From contig WYAU01000018.1 of the NCBI GenBank assembly GCA_011525665.1, forward strand, positions 1 to 49,487: DNA of 49,487 bases, written 5' to 3'. The position numbers and the translations under genes were made by a program. This stretch comes from Candidatus Brocadia sp. GTDB lineage: Bacteria > Planctomycetota > Brocadiia > Brocadiales > Brocadiaceae. The notes under the pieces were generated by a model, which was not told where the DNA came from, ran no database searches, and saw only the letters and a program-made list of their open reading frames with translations. This document shows, piece after piece, positions 1 through 8,164 of the stretch. Every line of letters begins with the position of its first letter. The stretch's first letter is position 1.

Positions 1-263
1 AGGTTGCCAGTGATTTGTTTTTTAGTGAGCAGGAAATAGAAGTTTTAAAACTGATCAAATACCGTGGAGAATATGCCGCAAATAAGGGGAAGAGTTTGTC
101 ATTGAGCGAGGCAATTCTTATTATTGCAACGCTTGGTGGATTTGTAAAGGGCAAGGGCAGAGAACCTGGTGTGGAAGTAATGTGGCGTGGAATACGAAGG
201 CTTGCTGATATTTTGATAGGTGTTTCTCTCACAATGCGTATACCTCAATCTGATTATGGATAA
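1..263 (+). mobile_element. IS4-type transposase, C-terminal fragment (cut by window edge)
   Basis: The frame is open from the first bases of the window to TAA at 261-263, so the start lies outside. The roughly 85 visible residues end in a segment resembling the C-terminus of IS4-superfamily DDE transposases: an 'IATLGGFVKG' helix, a short 'GREPGVEVMWRG' stretch, then 'IRRLADILIG'. The catalytic D, D and E residues would be upstream and cannot be checked, so I cannot tell whether the element is intact. The right terminal inverted repeat should lie soon after 263; I did not find a partner for it. Family assignment is from the pattern of the C-terminus alone. Confidence 0.65.
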
Positions 264-545
264 TTTGTCCAGCAAAAAAATTGTCCAACAGTAAGCAAGG
301 AGCGCGGGGTCTTCCCGCCCCTTTGTCCCTCCTTGCGAGGGCAATGTCATTGCCTTGCGAAGGAGGGGATTCAGGTGTGGTTAATTTGGTTGCGGCTTTT
401 GCTGCGCTCTGATGTTGTTGGTTGTTTCGGTGCATCCTCCTGCCGCTTTCCCCGAGACCTAAAATGCAAAGATATTTCGCTTATGCCCTTTTTGCTGCTG
501 GCTAAACAAAGAGAAATCGGAAAAGACATAAAAAAATCACGAAAT
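264..545. other. Non-coding stretch beside IS end, with imperfect inverted repeat at 327-367
   Basis: No convincing gene is present. The first part presumably holds the right end of the IS. At 327-367 an imperfect hairpin is formed by CCTCCTT ... GGCAAT and ATTGCC ... AAGGAGG arms, with a few unpaired bases between the two stem blocks and a 3-nt loop. There is no T-run after it, so it is more likely a dispersed repeat than a terminator. Confidence 0.4.
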
Positions 546-1430
546 TTAGTTCAGGGTAATTATCTCAGCCCCCTTCGGCATCGGGAGGGTAAATAGTCTT
601 GGGTCAAGGGTGCCGTTTACCGTAATATTGGAAAAAGTGATGCTCAGGGTGGTACTATGGGCTGGCCAGCGAACGTCAATCCTTTGAGGTATCCTGCACC
701 CATTGAGGGTTGTGTAATCGGTAAATACCGCTTGTAACCGTACAGAACCGTCTGAATTAAACAATTCACACCGAAAAACCTCTGCATTGACCCTGTCAAT
801 CAACAGGTTTCCTTTCAGAATTACACCTTCCTTATCCATTTTTAACATATGAACCAGCCAATAGGCAGGCCAGATTTCCAATATGGGTTTTTCCCCTTCC
901 AGGATTTCCCGATAATTGAAGAGGCTTGCCATATCACCGGGAAAAATGTTAATGCCAAGCGACTCAATCCGGTGAAAAGTGTTGGACGCACCTGTATAAA
1001 TCTTATTCTCCAGAGGAATATGCAACCAAAATTGCCTTCCGTCTGAAGACATATCAAAGAGTGTTGTGGCAAACTTGGAGCCTAGCGCCCGAAAACTCCT
1101 GGGACTCTGGTATAATATCAAGCCGGTGCAGCGGACGGGGCCTTTGACGTCTGGCGTGGTAAGTGTTAGGTCGACGTTTGCACGAAAGGTGGTAAGCGTG
1201 GAATTCTTGGAAATCAGGGAGTCTCTTATCTGTTGCAGTGAAAGATTTTGCGTCTCCCCCTGAATATTCTTCAAAATTGCCGAAGTGTCTTCCCACATCG
1301 GTTTTTGCCCAACCGGGGTCTTAAAGATCGCACAACCGGATACCAGAATTGCAAAGAGAAAAGAACTTTGAATTAAATATGAATGTGTCATTATGATTTT
1401 GCTATACTTCTGCCGTGATCTTACACGCAT
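546..1430 (-). CDS. Outer-membrane-type lipoprotein, hypothetical (LolB/LolA-like sensor of unknown role)
   Basis: The predicted protein has a basic N-terminus, a hydrophobic stretch and a lipobox (LVSGC), so it is probably lipidated at Cys33 and anchored in a membrane. The mature part is rich in beta-strand-like segments (e.g. FRANVDLTLTT, RALGSKFATTLFDM, FWLHIPLENKIYTG) and resembles, in general pattern only, LolA/LolB-like or DUF4292-like periplasmic lipoproteins. I choose the ATG at 1430 because an AGAGG motif lies about 10 nt upstream. The frame remains open to 1505, and another ATG at 1391 would give a shorter signal peptide. It is a monocistronic minus-strand gene facing away from the epimerase gene. 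No catalytic motif is seen. Confidence 0.6.
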   Translation of the reverse strand: MRVRSRQKYSKIIMTHSYLIQSSFLFAILVSGCAIFKTPVGQKPMWEDTSAILKNIQGETQNLSLQQIRDSLISKNSTLTTFRANVDLTLTTPDVKGPVRCTGLILYQSPRSFRALGSKFATTLFDMSSDGRQFWLHIPLENKIYTGASNTFHRIESLGINIFPGDMASLFNYREILEGEKPILEIWPAYWLVHMLKMDKEGVILKGNLLIDRVNAEVFRCELFNSDGSVRLQAVFTDYTTLNGCRIPQRIDVRWPAHSTTLSITFSNITVNGTLDPRLFTLPMPKGAEIITLN

Positions 1431-1969
1431 CTGAAAATGCCTCTTTTTCCTGTTGTTGGTTTTTATACAAAGTCCCATTTTAACCGGTAAAATCGGGCAT
1501 TTCAACTAACTTCACCTCTCTCGGAAAAAAGGTCACGCTTGGATAAGGGCAAGTGTAAGTCTCGGAATGCCTTCAGAGAAACCTGCAAAGGATAAATATC
1601 CTTATCTTTTTCATTAGGAACATGTCCTTTCGGTTCCATGTGCAATACATACATAAAATCCAAGAAAGTGTGCTTTTGGTCTGATAAGGACACCGGCGCG
1701 TGAGTTCCTTTACAACTTGACAGAGAGGTTGTGTTATTATAGCATGAAGAAATTACAAAGGCACAATCATGGGACTCCTTTGCGCCGTTGCGCCGAAAAA
1801 TCTGGGTAGTATTATCGTTCTTCGTAAGGGCAAGACCGACAGGTGAAATTGCGTTTGCCGGATGCGGGAAGTGAGATTGACAGGTTTGAAAAAAACATTT
1901 TCTCATTCACATAACCTTGTTCGTTTGTCTGTCTGAAGACCACAGCGGGAAGTTTTGCCTTCGGTTTCT
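1431..1969. other. Divergent intergenic region, no supported gene
   Basis: About 540 bp separate the lipoprotein gene from the plus-strand epimerase gene. A 134-codon minus-strand frame (1502-1906) exists but lacks a recognisable domain, has unusual composition rich in His, Cys and Ser, and has no convincing ribosome-binding site, so I do not call it. The region probably carries the two divergent promoters, but I could not pick one with confidence. Confidence 0.4.
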
Positions 1970-2890
1970 ATGGAAACACATGATGAATTAAATATTGTGA
2001 CAGGCGCCTTTGGCTATACGGGTAAATACATAGCCCAAAAACTCCTTTCTCTTGGGAAAAAGGTCAGGACACTTACCGGGCATCCCTCCCGCCCTAACCC
2101 TTTTGGCGACCGGGTGAGCGCTGTTCCGTTTAATTTTGATAAGCCGGGAGACCTGATCAGGAGCCTCCGGGGGGCAACCGTTCTTTATAACACCTATTGG
2201 GTTCGCTTTTCATACGGATGTGTTACCTTCGACAGGGCCGTGGAAAATACGAAGATCCTTATCAAAGCGGCGGAAGAAGCAGGTATGCGGAGGATTGTTC
2301 ATATCAGCATCACGAATGCCTCTGAGACATCGCCTTTTCCTTATTTCAGGGGAAAGGGAATTCTGGAAAAGGCCATAAGCCAGTCAGGGCTGTCCTATGC
2401 CATCATCAGACCGACTGTTCTCTTCGGACATGAGGATATTCTTATTAATAATATTGCCTGGATGCTCCGGCGATTCCCGTTATTTGTTATCATGGGATCC
2501 GGTGATTACAAAGTACAGCCGGTTTTTGTGGAAGATGTGGCCGAAATCTCAATAAAAACCGGTCAACGCGGGGATGACGTGACCGTGGATGCAGTTGGCC
2601 CGGAAATTTATTCGTTTCGTGAAATGATCGGACTTATTGCCGGGAAAATCGGTAGCAAGGCAAGGATTGTTCATCTCAGGCCGGAGATGGCGCTTTTCTT
2701 TTCAAAACTGCTTGGCTATGTTGTCAATGACGTGGTGTTAACCCGGGATGAAATCTATGGGTTGATGTCAAATCTCCTGGTCTCAGAAAAACCTCCGGCA
2801 GGATCAGTACGCCTGAGTGACTGGCTGACTCGCAATGCTGATAGTATTGGGATGGGGTATGCATCAGAACTTGGACGACACTATCGTTAA
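1970..2890 (+). CDS. NAD(P)-binding Rossmann-fold epimerase/reductase-like protein (NmrA / 39-kDa complex I subunit type)
   Basis: This is an atypical short-chain dehydrogenase/epimerase-like protein of about 306 residues. Near the N-terminus the sequence TGAFGYTGKYIA matches the GxxGxxG dinucleotide-binding loop. A segment around IVHISITNASETSPFPYFRGKGILEKAI matches the NmrA/NDUFA9-type pattern, in which the classical YxxxK catalytic pair is not strictly kept (here YFRGK). 'SYAIIRPTVLFG' and 'VQPVFVEDVAE' are the usual C-terminal family landmarks. Substrate cannot be deduced. I prefer ATG 1970; a TTG at 1955 in the same frame, closer to a GGGA motif, is an alternative that adds five residues. 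A 13-bp-stem hairpin lies about 115 nt downstream. Confidence 0.75.
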   Translation: METHDELNIVTGAFGYTGKYIAQKLLSLGKKVRTLTGHPSRPNPFGDRVSAVPFNFDKPGDLIRSLRGATVLYNTYWVRFSYGCVTFDRAVENTKILIKAAEEAGMRRIVHISITNASETSPFPYFRGKGILEKAISQSGLSYAIIRPTVLFGHEDILINNIAWMLRRFPLFVIMGSGDYKVQPVFVEDVAEISIKTGQRGDDVTVDAVGPEIYSFREMIGLIAGKIGSKARIVHLRPEMALFFSKLLGYVVNDVVLTRDEIYGLMSNLLVSEKPPAGSVRLSDWLTRNADSIGMGYASELGRHYR

Positions 2891-3003
2891 GCGGTAAAAT
2901 TATATCCCGCGAATGAGAACAGCGGCTGGCTCAAAGCGGAAAAAGAGAATCGGGATGAGGATAGCAGACCGAATGGTTGTTTGATAATTCAAAATCATAA
3001 GAC

Positions 3004-3036
3004 AAGGCGCATTCCCTTTTATGGGGAATGCGCCTT
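3004..3036. terminator. Perfect 13-bp stem hairpin between convergent genes
   Basis: The arms AAGGCGCATTCCC and GGGAATGCGCCTT are perfectly complementary around a loop of about seven bases. It sits between the convergent epimerase gene (+) and the small secreted-protein gene (-). Neither side has a long U-run, so it is best seen as a bidirectional transcript end or RNA-stabilising hairpin. Confidence 0.6.
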
Positions 3037-3067
3037 CTTGCTGCGCATTGCTTATTGGCCGTACACA

Positions 3068-3499
3068 TTATTTGCAAACGGCCATAGACCAAGTACCCCT
3101 ACCGCCGCAAATGTTTGTCCATGTCCCGGAAGCGGTCTTGCCGCTTTTGCCTGTGTGCGTCCCTGTATAGGTAAACTGTTTGCAGCATGATTGGTTGCCA
3201 GAAACATTATTTGCTATCAGTTGTACATTTACAGCGTCAAAGGTGCCGGTTGCATCCCAGACACCGCAGGTGCCGGTATCAACCTTTCCAACCAACTTGC
3301 CAGGGCCTGCTACCTGGAGCGTCCACACGTATCCGAAATTATCACATAATGATGGCAGGGTTAGTCCTTCTGATTTACCGAAGAATGTTGTGTCATCGCC
3401 AACTTGGGGTGCCGTATCGTCAGCAGGGCCTGCATAAACCGAACTTACCAATGCCATCGTAACGAACATCGCAAAGAAAAGACCTAATAACTTCTTCAT
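3068..3499 (-). CDS. Small secreted protein, cysteine-containing, unknown function
   Basis: A 143-residue protein with a classical Sec signal peptide (MKKLLGLFFAMFVTMALVSS, cleavage expected after VYA). The mature domain of about 120 residues carries five to six cysteines (LPSLCDNFG, DTGTCGVWD, NQSCCKQF, TNICGG, MAVCK) and many Gly/Thr residues, suggesting a small disulfide-bonded beta-fold in the periplasm or on the cell surface. The start is strongly supported by AAGGAGT with good spacing. I do not recognise the family. Upstream on the same strand lies another very strong Shine-Dalgarno motif followed by a tiny reading frame (3551-3583), which could be a leader. The gene is isolated, with a hairpin at its 3' end. 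Confidence 0.7.
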   Translation of the reverse strand: MKKLLGLFFAMFVTMALVSSVYAGPADDTAPQVGDDTTFFGKSEGLTLPSLCDNFGYVWTLQVAGPGKLVGKVDTGTCGVWDATGTFDAVNVQLIANNVSGNQSCCKQFTYTGTHTGKSGKTASGTWTNICGGRGTWSMAVCK

Positions 3500-3806
3500 A
3501 ATTCTTCGACTCCTTTTTCAAAAATGATTTAGTACGGTTACCATCCCATGCTACTTCTTTTTCTTTTCTTGTTCAGTTAATATGGCACCTCCTTTCCTCT
3601 GTTTTTCCCTAACTCGGGATACGCAATTTCATAAGCGTAGATACGAAGGTTGTCTTTTTCACAATTACAAGAATATATATCGGCATTGTTAGATAAAATT
3701 TTAAACGAATTTTCAAAGAAGATTTAGAACCCTTCTTGAGGGTCTTGTGCAACAAGTGCAATCTGGGGGCTGTTTTATACCCGTCGGGGAATTAAACTAT
3801 AAATCT
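3500..3806. other. Intergenic leader region with orphan Shine-Dalgarno and 10-codon frame
   Basis: On the minus strand the sequence AAAGGAGGTG (complement of about 3586-3595) is followed by ATA and a ten-codon frame ending in TAG at 3551-3553, upstream of the secreted-protein gene. No standard start codon is present for it. The rest (3600-3806) is AT-rich and I see no gene. A short ACCCT/AGGGT hairpin near 3730-3747 is weak. Confidence 0.35.
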
Positions 3807-5507
3807 TTATTTAATTCCAACAGCATTAAAAGCGGCCTGTACTGCACCGAGTTCTGATCCCCTGCCGTAAAGATCGATGGTGGCCTGTTCTACCGCATCT
3901 CTGGCGTCCACAAATTGAGAGTTTGGCGAAAGGTAGAACATGGCATAGTAATAGATCTGTTTTGCCTTTTCATCGCCAACGCTTGCATTGGTGGTAATCA
4001 GATAAGCAGCCTTATTGGGGATGCCGGAGTTTACATGTACCCCTCCGTAATCTGTCCAGGGTCTGCTTGCCGCGCGATATTGTTCAGAAGTATGTTCCGG
4101 CTGTCCCCAGCTGTTCAGTGCATCTTTCGGATTGTAGTCGTTTTCTGAATAACTATCGGTTCTAAAGGGGGGATCATCCATTCTCCTTAGCGCATAGTAG
4201 GCCTCTTTCCCGGGTGTTTTCGCGATCTTCATAATCTCCTCTGCCATCAGGTAAGGGAGGTCATCGCCGTAATCGATAGACGCAAACATTCCCATAACAT
4301 CAGACCAGGACTCATTCAGCGCCCCGGATTCTTGGCTGTATATGAGGTTGTTTATGGCCTCGGTAACACCGTGGGTGATCTCGTGGGCAACTACATCGAG
4401 CGCCCCAGAAAGGGGGAAAAATGTATTTCCACCATCGCCATATACCATCTGCGCCCCGTTCCAGAAGGCATTATCGTAAGCCGTGCCATAATGTACAGTA
4501 GATAAAAGGCCATGAGAGGTTTCGAAGCCGCTACCGATAAACCAGGAAAAATTGCTGAAGTTGTTTTTGTAGAAATCATAGACAAAGTTTCCATAAAAAT
4601 GAGCATCTACCCCGGCAGGGTCCTCCCAGTAGTTATTTGCATCGGTCAGTATTTTCCCGGGAATGATTTTTGTGTTGGTGGAGGTGTGGGTTCTTATACT
4701 GGGAGATTTGCGATTTGTTTCCGGGTTATTGCCGAGATAAAAGGTTCCGCCTTTCTCGTAGGTATCAAAGCTCTTTAAATTGCCATCCACGCCAAAACCT
4801 GAACCAACCGCCAAACCACCATGCATAACCCTGTTTTCACCAAGGATGACATCGCCATTATGCGCGTCGATATATATCCGATACCTTGATGGTTTTGGAC
4901 TCGGATTAAACGGAAAGTCTATCCTGTATGCAAGATAGAATTTTCCTTCCCAGTAAAAAACGACGAGGGTTGCTTTTTCTGCCTTTTCCGCGCCGTCTTT
5001 GTTGTGCCCGGCAATGTCCTCCGCCTCTTCCGGTGAAAGGGTCGGTTTCGTGGCAACGGGAATGTATGGCTCAAAGTGGTTTGCAACGGTAGTTATTACA
5101 CCATCATCTATCCTGACCGTAATCTTGCCACCGATCACATCCAGTCCGTCTTTTTTTTGTTTTAAACTGACGAAACGTCCCCTGGAGGTGGTATTGATGC
5201 CTTCCAGCTCTATCTCTTTTTCCGGGATTTGCACCCCGAACAATACCTTATAGTGTTTAATGAAGTCGAATGAAGACTCTTCTGCAGACATCCCGGATGT
5301 TTTGGCAAGGTGCCCTGAAATGAATTTTACAACCCCTCTCCTCTCGTCCCATGTAATACTGAAATCTCCCGAAGATGTTTTTTCTATCTCTGAAATTGCT
5401 TTCCTTTGTTCTTCATTTGTAGGGATAAGAAACTCTCCGCCTGTCGCACTGCCGCAACCAAATATCAAGAAAAAAAGAATTGCGCCGTTTATCCAATTCT
5501 TCATCAT
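3807..5507 (-). CDS. M4-family (thermolysin-like) zinc metallopeptidase, lipoprotein precursor
   Basis: A secreted neutral protease precursor of about 566 residues. The N-terminus is hydrophobic and ends in a lipobox-like LIFGC, so membrane anchoring is likely. Residues about 40-200 form the FTP/PepSY-type propeptide that assists folding and inhibits the enzyme. The catalytic domain carries HEITH at 375-379 (two zinc ligands and the general-base Glu) and the third ligand in NESWSD (Glu399). 'GGVHVNSGIPNKAAYL' near the C-terminus contains the family's transition-state His region. ATG 5507 is preferred because GAGGAG lies 10 nt upstream; an in-frame TTG two codons earlier and an ATG directly after are alternatives. 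It stands alone, divergent from the ferritin-like gene. Confidence 0.93.
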   Translation of the reverse strand: MMKNWINGAILFFLIFGCGSATGGEFLIPTNEEQRKAISEIEKTSSGDFSITWDERRGVVKFISGHLAKTSGMSAEESSFDFIKHYKVLFGVQIPEKEIELEGINTTSRGRFVSLKQKKDGLDVIGGKITVRIDDGVITTVANHFEPYIPVATKPTLSPEEAEDIAGHNKDGAEKAEKATLVVFYWEGKFYLAYRIDFPFNPSPKPSRYRIYIDAHNGDVILGENRVMHGGLAVGSGFGVDGNLKSFDTYEKGGTFYLGNNPETNRKSPSIRTHTSTNTKIIPGKILTDANNYWEDPAGVDAHFYGNFVYDFYKNNFSNFSWFIGSGFETSHGLLSTVHYGTAYDNAFWNGAQMVYGDGGNTFFPLSGALDVVAHEITHGVTEAINNLIYSQESGALNESWSDVMGMFASIDYGDDLPYLMAEEIMKIAKTPGKEAYYALRRMDDPPFRTDSYSENDYNPKDALNSWGQPEHTSEQYRAASRPWTDYGGVHVNSGIPNKAAYLITTNASVGDEKAKQIYYYAMFYLSPNSQFVDARDAVEQATIDLYGRGSELGAVQAAFNAVGIK

Positions 5508-5850
5508 TATCAATAATCTCCTCTCGTTGGTTTGTACCTGGGACTTTGCAGATACACATATTAAATTGCTCGATGAGGATTTGTCAATAAAAATATACCG
5601 GCGAATGATGGCTTTCCGGATACGATACCCTTCGATATAAGAGAGAAGGGGTGTTAAATTTGGCGCGAAACTGAGACAGAAACATCATCGTAAAAAGACA
5701 AAGCATATACAAAGGTCATACATGGCTGAGCGCCGTTTATTTATGCATGCAAAGAATAAAGAATATTGATATTTGTTGTTCTATTTGGTAAATTTGCCTT
5801 CTGCAAAAATTTATCTTACCCCTCAAACTTTGGAAAGGAAGGTATGATTA
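5508..5850. other. Divergent promoter region between protease and ferritin-like gene
   Basis: No gene is seen in these 343 bp. The right half carries a good plus-strand promoter (annotated separately). The protease promoter must also lie here on the minus strand but is not obvious. Confidence 0.4.
5766..5794 (+). promoter_or_regulatory. Sigma70-type promoter for the small ferritin-like gene
   Basis: TTGATA at 5766-5771 and TAAATT at 5789-5794 are separated by 17 bp. A transcript would start near 5801, giving a leader of about 50 nt before the AAGGAAGG ribosome-binding site of the gene at 5851. Confidence 0.5.
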
Positions 5851-6054
5851 ATGAATTTATCCCAGGCCCTCGATATGGTGGCAAAAGATGAACGTGAATT
5901 GCAGGAAAAGTATTTAAAGATAGCAGACCAGGAAACAGACCCGTTTGTAAAAGCTTTTTTTCACAGAATTGTGAAAGACGCCGTAAGGCATGAAAAGAAA
6001 GTGTATAAAAAATATGAAAAAATATTAAAGACAGTAAACAAAAAAACCTATTAG
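5851..6054 (+). CDS. Small ferritin/rubrerythrin-like helical protein
   Basis: A 67-residue, highly charged, all-helical protein. The run MVAKDERELQEKYLKIADQ followed by VKAFFHRIVKDAVRHEKKVYKKYEKIL has the spacing of a two-helix half of a ferritin-like four-helix bundle, with Glu and His residues in ExxxE and RHEK contexts. It is too short for a complete diiron site and could work only as a dimer, or be a truncated or structural relative. ATG is preceded by AAGGAAGG at proper spacing, and a strong terminator follows within 30 nt, so it is a one-gene transcript. Function unknown. Confidence 0.6.
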   Translation: MNLSQALDMVAKDERELQEKYLKIADQETDPFVKAFFHRIVKDAVRHEKKVYKKYEKILKTVNKKTY

Positions 6055-6081
6055 GCCTTTTTCTCGCTTAAAGGTAAAACA

Positions 6082-6116
6082 AAAACCCCAATATCCCTTA
6101 TAGATATTGGGGTTTT
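6082..6116 (+). terminator. Rho-independent terminator after small ferritin-like gene
   Basis: A 14-bp perfect stem, AAAACCCCAATATC paired with GATATTGGGGTTTT, around a 7-nt loop, begins about 27 nt after the stop codon. The descending arm ends in TTTT. Because the stem is flanked by A and T runs it may also work for minus-strand transcripts of the cold-shock gene. Confidence 0.8.
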
Positions 6117-6215
6117 CCTGTCGCCATTATAAATAAGTGACAACTCCATATTTTTATACACCTGTTAACGAAGATCGATTTTGCTGTAAATATAAGAGTG
6201 CGCTTGCTTTTAATA

Positions 6216-6416
6216 TTATAATTTGACGACTTTTGTGGCTTTGTAACCCTTCTGGTCTTTTATTACTTCAAACTCGACCTTATCTCCTTCTGCAAGTGTT
6301 CTAAAGCCTTCACATTGGATCGCGGTTTGATGCACAAAAACATCCTGGCCATTATCCTGGGAAATAAAGCCAAATCCCTTTTTGTCATTAAACCACTTTA
6401 CTGTTCCGGTTGCCAT
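6216..6416 (-). CDS. csp: Cold-shock domain protein (CspA family)
   Basis: A 66-residue single OB-fold nucleic-acid chaperone. It has the family landmarks [15 protein letters not shown] (RNP1) and DVFVHQ (RNP2), and ends in the usual GYKATKV segment. ATG 6416 is chosen over an upstream in-frame codon at 6428 because it gives the canonical MATGTVKWF start and is preceded by AGGGGGTGA at 8 nt. A long minus-strand leader of about 130 nt contains a strong intrinsic terminator between promoter and gene (6454-6491), which suggests expression controlled by transcript elongation, as CspA proteins are known antiterminators in Escherichia coli. That regulatory link is inference. Confidence 0.95.
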   Translation of the reverse strand: MATGTVKWFNDKKGFGFISQDNGQDVFVHQTAIQCEGFRTLAEGDKVEFEVIKDQKGYKATKVVKL

Positions 6417-6453
6417 TTTAAAAATCACCCCCTCTCATTTTCAGGTAATTTAG

Positions 6454-6491
6454 AAAAATAAAAAAGGCTACAGGTGCTAGCACTTGTAGCC
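6454..6491 (-). terminator. Intrinsic terminator inside the cold-shock gene leader
   Basis: At 6466-6491 a 26-nt near-perfect palindrome (arms GGCTACAAGTGC and GCACCTGTAGCC on the minus strand) is followed directly on that strand by TTTTTTATTTTT. It lies downstream of the likely csp promoter and about 50 nt upstream of the csp start, so it would either end a short RNA or attenuate csp. Confidence 0.8.
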
Positions 6492-6552
6492 TTGTTATTT
6501 CCCATAAGAATTACAATACGACACTACACTGCAACCAAACCACATGAGACAA

Positions 6553-6581
6553 ATATTATCAAACAATAATTACGAAAGCAA
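6553..6581 (-). promoter_or_regulatory. Sigma70-type promoter for csp leader
   Basis: On the minus strand TTGCTT (complement of 6576-6581) and TAATAT (complement of 6553-6558) are separated by exactly 17 bp. Predicted transcription starts near 6546, placing the terminator hairpin about 55 nt into the transcript. Confidence 0.6.
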
Positions 6582-6737
6582 GGGAAAATAATAGAAATAG
6601 CATAAAATTATGTAATAAATTTTATTTGAATTTCCGATGCGTGTTTGTTAAACTCCACCATTCAAAGGTACCTAAAGTTGATATTTTGACAAAAAGATGT
6701 TTTCGTTTTTAAGAAGCAAGGGAGGCTGAATACCTGT

Positions 6738-8108
6738 ATGATGAAAGCCGCTGCTGATATTGATTTTAACAAATTGCTGGAAGGGGAAACGATATCGAGG
6801 GAAACTGTCACATACATAAAGGATCATGTGTACAGTTCTAAAGAAAATAGGGAAAAACTTGACGCAAAGATTGAATCGTTAAAGCAGGAGATAAAAAAGG
6901 AGCACGACGGCGCCAAAGTAAAGGATTTAACGCTCATATTGGGAATATGCGAGTGGATAATAGAAAGGGTAAAAGAGGCGTCCGAGCTCCTGAAAGAGGT
7001 GAAATCAAGGAAGATAGGGGCTTATTATTTGGGAAAGTGTTATCAGGAGTTAGGTGATTATCGCCAGGCTCTGGAATGTTTTGAACGCGCGAAAAAAACG
7101 GATGCAGAGGAGTTTGATATTCATATGGATATTGCCGAGACAAAAAGGATGGCCGGAGATGTCGAAGATGCCCTGGGGATTGTCAAACGTTTTTCACAAT
7201 CGCAGGGCAATAGCGCCGAATTGCATTATCAGTGGGGATATTGTCTGGATGAACTGGGCGAGTATCAGGAGGCATTCAAACATTATGAGCAGGCGCTTCA
7301 GATTGATCCAAACTACGCAAAGGCTCTTTTCCGTACGGCATTCAATTACGATATGGACGGAGAAGACGAAAAGGCGATTGAATACTACGAGAGATGTATC
7401 ACTGTGGTCCCCAATCATAAAAATGCATTTATCAATTTGGGAATATTATATGAAGATAGAGGCGATTACGATGATGCAGCCTATTGTTTTGAGACCGTTT
7501 TAGATGCTGATCCAACCAATGCGCGGGCGTCTTTATTTTTAAAAGATGCGAGGGCATCGATCTCCATGTATTATGATGAGGAGATTTCCAAGAAACAAGG
7601 GAGAGAAAGCGAAGTGCTGAACATTCCGATTTCAGACTTTGAACTCTCGGTAAGAAGTAAAAACTGCCTGGAGAAAATGAGTATCCGGACATTAAAGGAC
7701 CTTACAAGAATTACAGAGGCCGATTTGCTTTCCTTTAAAAATTTTGGGGAAACCTCACTGAATGAGATTAAGGCTATTTTAGCTCAAAAGGGATTGCGTT
7801 TGGGCCAGGCATTGGAAAGTGATGCCGAACCGGAGTTGTTTGGTAAAAAAACGACAGAAGAAGAAGATCTGGATGCCATGGAAGACATTTCTGATCTCAG
7901 GCTTTCTTCCCGCTGTAGGAATACCCTGAGCAAGGCTGGTATTGACAGGGTTGAAGACCTTATAAAAATGACTGAAATGGATTTGATTCAAAGGGGTATC
8001 AAAGGAAATTATCTGGAAGAGATAAAGGAAGGTCTCTCCGCAATTGGCCTGAATCTTAAAACCGATGACAATTCTGATGCAGAGTTGGAAAGGAACGTTA
8101 CCGAATAG
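6738..8108 (+). CDS. TPR-repeat protein fused to two RNA polymerase alpha C-terminal-like domains
   Basis: A 456-residue cytoplasmic protein. Residues about 90-265 contain at least four tetratricopeptide repeats (AYYLGKCYQELGDY, LHYQWGYCLDELGEY, ALFRTAFNYDMDGED, AFINLGILYEDRGDY). Residues about 297-357 match the alpha-CTD of RNA polymerase: LSVRSKNCL, TEADLL, KNFGETSLNEIK. The DNA-contact positions equivalent to E. coli R265, N268, C269, G296, S299 and E302 are kept, while K298 is Thr. A second, more diverged copy follows at about 383-440 (SSRCRNTL, GIKGNYLEEIK) with R265, N268, G296 and E302 equivalents. Such a fusion could bind UP-element-like DNA or transcription factors, but its role is unknown. 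It heads the ruvA-ruvB run with a 56-nt gap. ATG 6738 or 6741 may serve as start; GGGAGG lies upstream. Confidence 0.85.
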   Translation: MMKAAADIDFNKLLEGETISRETVTYIKDHVYSSKENREKLDAKIESLKQEIKKEHDGAKVKDLTLILGICEWIIERVKEASELLKEVKSRKIGAYYLGKCYQELGDYRQALECFERAKKTDAEEFDIHMDIAETKRMAGDVEDALGIVKRFSQSQGNSAELHYQWGYCLDELGEYQEAFKHYEQALQIDPNYAKALFRTAFNYDMDGEDEKAIEYYERCITVVPNHKNAFINLGILYEDRGDYDDAAYCFETVLDADPTNARASLFLKDARASISMYYDEEISKKQGRESEVLNIPISDFELSVRSKNCLEKMSIRTLKDLTRITEADLLSFKNFGETSLNEIKAILAQKGLRLGQALESDAEPELFGKKTTEEEDLDAMEDISDLRLSSRCRNTLSKAGIDRVEDLIKMTEMDLIQRGIKGNYLEEIKEGLSAIGLNLKTDDNSDAELERNVTE

Positions 8109-8164
8109 CCTATTGAAACTAAGTCCCGATGCCGTAAATGTTGTATGCTGGGGATGATGTATAC

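Noticed and set aside
1502-1906. 134-codon minus-strand frame
   Set aside because: No domain, odd residue composition, no ribosome-binding site, and it fills a divergent promoter region.
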